A program made the position numbers and the translations under genes. The notes under the pieces are model-generated. The model ran no database searches. It worked only from the letters and a program-made list of their open reading frames with translations, and had not been told where the DNA came from. DNA of 64,000 nucleotides from Tubiluchus corallicola (taxonomy: Eukaryota > Priapulida > Priapulimorpha > Priapulimorphida > Tubiluchidae). This document shows positions 58,018-64,000 of the stretch, in pieces. Within the stretch, counting starts at the first letter, position 1; each line of letters begins with the position of its first letter. The stretch is taken from positions 62,001 to 126,000 of the forward strand of contig JAQGDQ010000498.1 of the NCBI GenBank assembly GCA_030141605.1. The letters are read 5' to 3'.

Positions 58018-58439
58018 ATTTTAATGTAAGCACCTCAACTAAAAATGAACTTTGCTTGCATTAAAAATTCTATTTTAGCAGATTTAAAGTTTCACACTTA
58101 CCGACTTGGAAGCTTATTCAGATTGCAAAAGAATGCTAGCTGACCTATCATCGTTCTTGCCTGTTTTTCAAGTTGTTATGTAAATAAACGTTCTAATAGA
58201 CAAAAAGACAACAAACGAAAAAGACACAACGGCCAATTAATTTTGTAAAACTTTAACACAACACAGATTACTGTACATTTAACTTTAATGTCTACAAAAT
58301 GATTGAAAGCTTAAAAATCAAATCGTACAATTATATAAAAATAAATACCATATACAAGTTTTATCACAATATAAAAAAGCAGCTGAATGAGAACTGTGTG
58401 TCCTCTATGAGTGGCTTAACAAGGTTGTTTTGTTCAGCT

Positions 58440-59275
58440 TCAGCCACATATCTTATGCACATTGCACAATGACAGTTGTTCCATCCTGCTAACATTCGAA
58501 GTCTCGTCAACTATGATACTGTACAGCCCATTTTCTCGAATTTTATTAGTGATGTGATCGTGCACCATTTTCCCAACTATTTCCAACAGTTCATTCTGTG
58601 GTGCAGGAGATATCCATTGGGCATGCTGATCAAGTTTTGAGCACAATTTGTCTGATAGCAAGAGAATATCTTTACATCTCAGATGCAGTAATTCAATAAG
58701 ATTTCTTCGGTTTACGTCAGATGCATTGGATATTGTTTTCCTGTCTTCTATATGACCGCACTGCGCTATGTTCTGCTGCGCTGTGAAAACCAATGATTCT
58801 ATTAGCACACACAGATACTCACAAGTTGTTTTTCGCACCATGTCTTTATGGTTTTTATCCATCTCAATGAGAATTGAAGTTTCTTTCGTTTTGTTGGCTT
58901 CTGTCATCAACCATTTTGTCATAGCCATTTTATGCACTTCAGAACGAGAATGCTTTAAGAGACGTTCCGGCTTTTTCCAGTTTTTGAAGATGAAGGATTT
59001 ATCATCCATACATCGACTCACGGGAAACAAACTACATGGGATTTAGCCTGGTCGTAGCTGATCCATGGATACATCTTGTACCACTCTTGACTTAGTCTCG
59101 TGGGTACTTATCTCCAGCAAATGTTTTGGGACCATATTCAATCCAGAATTGGTTGTAATGGGCAGTCGGTTAGATCTGTTTGTTCTAGTTGTCTGGGTGG
59201 ATCCATTACTGGTTCTGTGGGATATGCACATTCACTATTGTCGTCATCGCTGTGGACACTGGTGCTTGGTGCACT
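58440..59275 (-). pseudogene. hAT N-terminal fragment, unit 5 (truncated)
   Basis: Has the longest open frame, 196 codons (58440-59030), from FPVSRCMDDKSFIFKNWKKP to LYSIIVDETSNVSRMEQLSL. Its 5' part stops near 59270 at a junction with unrelated sequence. Confidence 0.85.
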
Positions 59276-59279
59276 AAAT

Positions 59280-59578
59280 GTAAATAGCTCGATTGATTTG
59301 CTTTCTTCACTGGAGCGAGGCTACCGATTATAGATACTTCTTTCTTTGAGTATATTTCATTTTGTTTAGCAAATTTACTATGAACTATTGTACATCATTG
59401 AATTATAATATCCCAACTCATTCAGCTTCGTTAGTGAACTAGCCTGAACGGCTACACGAACTATATGTTAGTAATTTCGTAAAAAATATTTATGCTCTAT
59501 GCAAAGTTAGCTATGAGTGTATAATAAAATGCTGAAATAAATAAATAAAAATAACATATTTAATTTAATTTTGGAGTA
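59280..59578. other. Spacer, nothing recognised
   Basis: Unique AT-rich sequence between the hAT array and the gypsy LTR. Confidence 0.35.
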
Positions 59579-59782
59579 TGTTGGTTTGTTGTCTCGCTCT
59601 GCATGTAAACAAAGATGGCGACGTCCTGACGCTGTTCATGCAAGTGCATCTAATTATTAAAATCGCCGCTGATTCCATTCTTAGGGCATTTATTAGCTAA
59701 TTTACCGTTGTCAAAGGTAAAATAGCTGTTCTTCTTCAGAACAATTAAGGCAAGGGAAGGTGAGTAAGTGTAAAACACCACA
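59579..59782 (-). mobile_element. Probable 3' LTR of the Ty3/gypsy element
   Basis: On the minus strand a purine tract AAGAAGGGGGAG (59784-59795) is followed by TGTGGTGTTTTACACTTAC, as at the start of a 3' LTR. A matching end ACCAACA occurs at 59579. The second LTR is not in the window, so the left limit is a guess. Confidence 0.5.
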
Positions 59783-59799
59783 CTCCCCCTTCTTAAATC

Positions 59800-60165
59800 C
59801 TTCATCCGCCCTCTGATGATCCAGTCTGCACGTCAGATGGCCACCCAACTTCCACCAAAATCGAAAATATAACAAAGAAGATTAACTTACAACTTTGTTA
59901 ACAGTTTTTTAAAAAAATGTATATGAATAAACATTATACATGTATAAACCTGTAAAATACAGTAAAAATATTTTTAAACAACAATAAAATATTGTCACTT
60001 TGGTGTAGTACAATATGCAATGATATAAAATATAAGCACCAAATATGAATAATACGTTTGGCTTTCTTAATCATTTGTTACACTCTTGTACCTCATAACT
60101 ACATAGTAAATATCATCGATAAAGTTTTTATAAGCACTACAATTGATGTTCAGATCACTTCATAC
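59800..60165. other. Non-coding 3' region of the gypsy element
   Basis: Lies between the extra ORF and the purine tract; AT-rich with no ORF of note. Confidence 0.4.
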
Positions 60166-60169
60166 ACCA

Positions 60170-60931
60170 TTCATGGTCCTTTCAGTAACCGTTTCCACAA
60201 CTACTTGGCAGCCTCCCGTAGCTGGAAGTGCCACTTCATCATCCTCGGAAGAGGAGGTGCAAGATGAGGAGGAAGTCGAGCCAGAACTCTCGATGACCAT
60301 TGCTCTTTTCCTTTGGAATTTATCCCGGGACGCCTTGGTTCAGGCCGCGGCCAGGTTTTCAGGCGCTGAAGAGGTAGATAGAGTGGAAGTGAGTGGTGGC
60401 TTCTCAGCCATGCCAGATTTTTCAGCCACTGCAGTCTTCACAGAAGGTTTAGATGCATGTCTTTGTCGAAGCGATTTTAAGTTTCTCTCATGCTCTTGCC
60501 TCTCCTTCCGTAGTTGCTCTTCAAATTCTTTTTCCTTGTCCTCCAGCTTCCTCTTCCATTTCCTGTCTGTGTCATTTATAGCCCGCTTTCTTCTTTCCTC
60601 CTGTAATTTTTCCCTGATGGTGTCAAGCTCTTTCTGAAGTATGTGCTCCCGGTGGAGCAGTTCTGCTATTGTTGCGGACTCTCCAGGACTGGTTAAGGCT
60701 AACAGGATGTGGAGGTCGCAGTGAGAAATCGGGATGCGTAGGTTTTTTAATGGGTAAGTCTAGCGGATCGTCTGCCCAGGACAAGAATGGCGGTGGCGAG
60801 GACAGCGGTCTCGACTGTTGCGGATCTGATGGACTTCTTAATTCTGTTCTCTTCTGATGTAGTCTTTTTATGTGTCTACGCAGATTCGATCTCTTTTTTG
60901 TGGTGAATCCACATTTTCCACACTGTAGCAT
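60170..60931 (-). pseudogene. Zinc-finger/coiled-coil ORF in the envelope position of the gypsy element
   Basis: Begins MLQCGKCGFTTKKRSNLRRH (C4, C7, H20, H25: one C2H2 finger), then a proline/serine-rich stretch. A frame break near 60720 leads to LTSPGESATIAELLHREHIL, a long charged coiled coil (LQKELDTIREKLQEERRK, DKEKEFEEQLRKERQEHE), a stop near 60345, and a serine/acidic tail ending at about 60170. The pol stop lies about 30 bp before its ATG, and the gap holds a pyrimidine tract ending CAG, a plausible splice acceptor. It has no signal peptide or membrane helix, so it does not look like an envelope protein. Confidence 0.6.
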
Positions 60932-60959
60932 TTTTCTGTAAAAGAAAAGAACAGCTGGT

Positions 60960-62400
60960 TCACAAATCTAATCGTTTAAGGGGCTTAATAACCCTTTTTC
61001 CTTTTCTTTTTAGTGTTTCTGTTATGTTATTTTGTGTATCTTGGTCAACATCTTGTTCAGCTGTGACATTTTCGAAGAATTTCCCAATAACATCTTTGCC
61101 ATGATCTTCATTCTGTAGAAGATCATGGTCTGCAAGCTGTTTGTCAGGAAAATTTTCCTGTGTCCAATCCCTTGGTAGCTCATCCGAATGATAAGGTTTT
61201 AAATTATCAACATGAAGCACCTTAGGCATGGAAAATTTTCTTTGCTGAATTTTAAAGAGCACCTCTGTGATCTTCTGCACAACTAAGTAAGGCCCTTGCC
61301 AGCCAAGACCCAGTTTCTTCTTAGTGGCTGGGGGATACCAGTACCATACCCATTTGCCAACATCCATGTTGAGATATTTTAAATGATGATCATAACTACA
61401 TTTTTGTCTCTCTGCACATTTATTAAGACACTTTCGTGCATACTTATGAGCCTCTTCGACTACATTCCTCACCCATTCCACATACTCATGTGGACAGGAA
61501 GATGGTGGAACAGAATGTGGAGGAGAGCCTACCACCACATCTAAGGGAAAATAATTTTCCCTCCCAAATATCATGAGATTGGGAGAGCAACCCGTAGACG
61601 TGTGAGCAGTTGCACGGTATGCCGTCATCACATATGGCAAATGGTCATCCCAGTCATCACGGTTTCCATTTACAAATACTGACTGCATCTGCTGCAGTGT
61701 CCTGTTGAATCGTTCAACCAATCCATCGGACTGCGGATGGTATGGGGTTGTACATGTCTTATGAATCTGCAAGGCCTCGCACACCCCCAGGAATCGCTTA
61801 GATTCAAACTCAGGACCTTGGTCAGTGTGGATTAATAATGGAACGCCATAGCGACAGATCAATTCTGTCACCAGGGTATCTGCAACTGTATATGCCTCAT
61901 GGTTAGGCAAAGCATAAGCCTCAACCCACTTTGTAAAGTAGTCAGATACAACCATTATCACTCTGTTCTTCCTCTGAGTCTCCTCCAATGGACCCATTAT
62001 ATCTATAGCTATTCTCTGTAGTGGTGTACTCACGAGCTGCTGTTGCAGCTTCCCAATTTTTGGCCCTTTACCTGGTTTCCTCCTTGCACAAACAGTGCAA
62101 TCTCGGCACCATCTTCAGATGTCTTTTTGGTAACTAGGCCAGTAAAAACGCTGTTTTACTCTAGCCGTGCTCCGATGAAAACCTTGATGTCCACCAGTTC
62201 GGGGATAATGAAGCTCTTTAAAAACAATCACCCTCCCTTTGGATGGTACAACAAGTTGCTTGATGGGGAAATTTGGTGTTACTGGGGTTATCCAACGCCT
62301 ATATAGAAATCCATCCTGTAGCCCAAGTAAGTCCCACTGATTCCAATAGGCCTTAAAGTCTCGACTTTTGCTCAGGTAGTAAGAACAGCTGCTTAGTCCT
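60960..62400 (-). pseudogene. Ty3/gypsy pol: integrase (with one stop in its zinc domain)
   Basis: An open frame from 62114 down to 60960 holds the integrase core: Asp11 in AIDIMGP, Asp71 in HTDQGPEF and Glu107 in LVERFNR (numbered from the codon at 62033), spacing D-59-D-35-E. The GPY/F domain follows (GLGWQGPYLVVQK, HVDNLKPYH), then an acidic tail and basic end. Upstream, the H2C2 zinc domain (ELHYPRTGGHQGFHRS, CRDCTVCARRKPG) continues to about 62400 but is cut by one TGA at 62115-62117. RNase H and reverse transcriptase would lie further right, where the satellite array begins. Confidence 0.9.
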
Positions 62401-62401
62401 T

Positions 62402-63765
62402 CTGCTTATCCAGCAGTGTTGCTTATTCAGCAGTGGCTGCTTATTCAGCAGGGTTGCTTATTCAGCAGTGGTTGTTTATTCAGCAGAGCTGCTTATTCAG
62501 CAGTGGTTGTTTATTCAGCAGGGTTGCTTATTTAGCAGTGTTGCTTATTCAGCAGGGTTGCTTATTTAGCAGTGTTGCTTATTCAGCAGTGGTTGTTTAT
62601 TCAGCAGAGCTGCTTATTCAGCAGTGGCTGCTTATTCAGCAGAGCTGCTTATTCAGCAGTGGTTGTTTATTCAGCAGAGCTGCTTATTCAGCAGAGCTGC
62701 TTATTCAGCAGTGGCTGCTTATTCAGCAGAGCTGCTTATTCAGCAGTGGTTGTTTATTCAGCAGAGCTGCTTATTCAGCAGTGGTTGTTTATTCAGCAGG
62801 GCTGCTTATTCAGCAGTGGTTGTTTATTCAGCAGAGCTGCTTATTCAGCAGTGGTTGTTTATTCAGCAGGGTTGCTTATTTAGCAGTGTTGCTTATTCAG
62901 CAGGGTTGCTTATTTAGCAGTGTTGCTTATTCAGCAGGGTTGCTTATTTAGCAGTGTTGCTTATTCAGCAGTGGTTGTTTATTCAGCAGAGCTGCTTATT
63001 CAGCAGTGGCTGCTTATTCAGCAGAGCTGCTTATTCAGCAGTGGTTGTTTATTCAGCAGAGCTGCTTATTCAGCAGAGCTGCTTATTCAGCAGTGGCTGC
63101 TTATTCAGCAGAGCTGCTTATTCAGCAGTGGTTGTTTATTCAGCAGAGCTGCTTATTCAGCAGTGGTTGTTTATTCAGCAGGGTTGCTTATTCAGCAGTG
63201 GTTGTTTATTCAGCAGAGCTGCTTATTCAGCAGTGGTTGTTTATTCAGCAGGGTTGCTTATTTAGCAGTGTTGCTTATTCAGCAGGGTTGCTTATTTAGC
63301 AGTGTTGCTTATTCAGCAGTGGTTGTTTATTCAGCAGAGCTGCTTATTCAGCAGTGGCTGCTTATTCAGCAGAGCTGCTTATTCAGCAGTGGTTGTTTAT
63401 TCAGCAGAGCTGCTTATTCAGCAGAGCTGCTTATTCAGCAGTGGCTGCTTATTCAGCAGAGCTGCTTATTCAGCAGTGGTTGTTTATTCAGCAGAGCTGC
63501 TTATTCAGCAGTGGTTGTTTATTCAGCAGGGCTGCTTATTCAGCAGTGGTTGTTTATTCAGCAGGGTTGCTTATTTAGCAGTGTTGCTTATTCAGCAGTG
63601 GCTGCTTATTTAGCAGGGCTGCTTATTCAGCAGTGGTTGTTTATTCAGCAGTGGTTGCTTATTCAGCAGGGCTGCTTATTCAGCAGTGGTTGCTTATTCA
63701 GCAAGGGCTGCTTATTCAGCAGTGGCTGCTTATTCAGCAGGGTTGCTTATTCAGCAGTGGCTGCG
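62402..63765. repeat. 17/18-bp satellite array with 348-382 bp higher-order repeats
   Basis: About 78 units of TTATTCAGCAGNGNTGC type; variants are TTATTTAGCAG, and GAGCTGC, TGGTTGT, GGGTTGC or TGGCTGC tails. Longer blocks repeat in order, with equivalent positions near 62572, 62954 and 63302. Several long repetitive frames (up to 299 codons) result and are not genes. It begins where the pol frame of the gypsy element ends. Confidence 0.95.
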
Positions 63766-63769
63766 TTTG

Positions 63770-64000
63770 CTCCTGAAACTCCTCTTTTTATAGGAGGCTT
63801 ATCTACTCTCGTCACGTGACTTCTGTAGAGTTTTGTGTTTCTGGCGTCCTGGCAACAAATTGCCAGCTATTGCCCAATGTATATTTTGTTGATAAGTGAT
63901 TATTATAATGTTAATTTTACATAATAAATGTATTCAAGAATTATTTAAACACTTTACATGTTTCATTTTAACGTTATCGAAGATATAATGTAATTATTTA
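63770..64000. other. Right edge of the window, nothing recognised
   Basis: Includes a small inverted repeat CTCCTCTTTTTATAGGAG, otherwise AT-rich unique sequence. Confidence 0.4.

Larger units (their letters stand above)
52232..59270 (-). repeat. Tandem array of dead hAT transposase N-terminal units
   Basis: Units start at AATGAGAACTGTGTGTCCTC: 52232, 53451, 54670, 57041 and 58385. Units 1 and 2 are 1219 bp, units 3-4 about 1345 bp because they keep a 125-bp block encoding QWISPAPQNELLEIVGK and IRENGLYSIIVDE. Each unit has, from its 5' side (minus strand), a leader with GTAAGT, MTCAFIDEMATTCFNIEG, SECAYPTEPVMDPPGQLEQT, then out of frame VVCFPCSRYIDDKSFIFKN and HKMAMTKWLMTEAN, the TTF-type zinc-finger and DUF4371 start of ZMYM1/hAT proteins. 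All carry the same frame break and the same 7-bp TGCACAT/TGCACAA duplication near the end. Confidence 0.9.

Noticed and set aside
52736-59333. Repeated plus-strand ORFs such as MYHSRRSLVGTYHQQMFWDH
   Set aside because: Shadows of the hAT units; they recur only because the units are duplicated.
60143-60637. 164-codon plus-strand ORF, serine-rich
   Set aside because: It is the shadow of the coiled-coil ORF on the minus strand.
62433-63819. ORFs of up to 299 codons with LLIQQ/SAVAAYSA repeats
   Set aside because: Frames of the 17/18-bp satellite; the same repeats appear in all three frames.

Overview
The window looks like nuclear DNA of an invertebrate metazoan, probably a marine one; I cannot name the species. 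It is AT-rich, with spliced genes using GT-AG introns, dense minisatellites, and remnants of Ty3/gypsy, BEL/Pao, hAT and LINE elements plus MITEs. Nothing suggests a prokaryote: there are no operons, ribosome-binding sites or CRISPR array.

Three conserved genes can be reconstructed. (1) Positions 1-3.2 kb (+): the last two exons of a GPR107/GPR108-type Golgi membrane protein. (2) 26.43 kb down to 14.94 kb (-): eight phase-consistent exons of PIGK, the cysteine-protease subunit of GPI transamidase, from the signal peptide to residue 269; the C-terminal exons were not found. (3) 28.36-41.07 kb (+): an 11-exon, 677-residue gene with an alpha-helical, ARM-like N-terminal region and a C-terminal Schlafen-type AlbA_2 domain. 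All its reading frames join across the introns, though the exon 5/6 borders are uncertain. Genes 2 and 3 are divergent, with about 1.9 kb between start codons.

From 43 kb onward the window is a transposon graveyard: an intact 492-codon ORF of a dispersed C2H2/RNase H-like family (43.3-44.8 kb), gag/protease remnants of gypsy-type elements interrupted by a 751-bp inverted-repeat element (45.0-47.5 kb), a broken BEL/Pao element (48.9-51.3 kb), a hAT transposase C-terminus followed by a tandem array of dead hAT N-terminal fragments (51.6-59.3 kb), and the 3' half of a Ty3/gypsy element with an integrase, an extra zinc-finger/coiled-coil ORF and a probable LTR (59.6-62.4 kb). A 17/18-bp satellite array (62.4-63.8 kb) abuts that element.

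About fifteen separate tandem arrays (17- to 83-bp units) occupy roughly a sixth of the window. Many lie in introns, one starting at a splice donor and another about 80 bp from an acceptor. Several keep long reading frames open only because their period is a multiple of three. Dispersed MITE-like families (20-415, 30652-31036 and 35911-36229; 39645-40057 and relatives) link the regions. The most interesting item is the ARM-like/Schlafen-like gene; the downstream ORF of the gypsy element and the duplicated dead hAT array come next.
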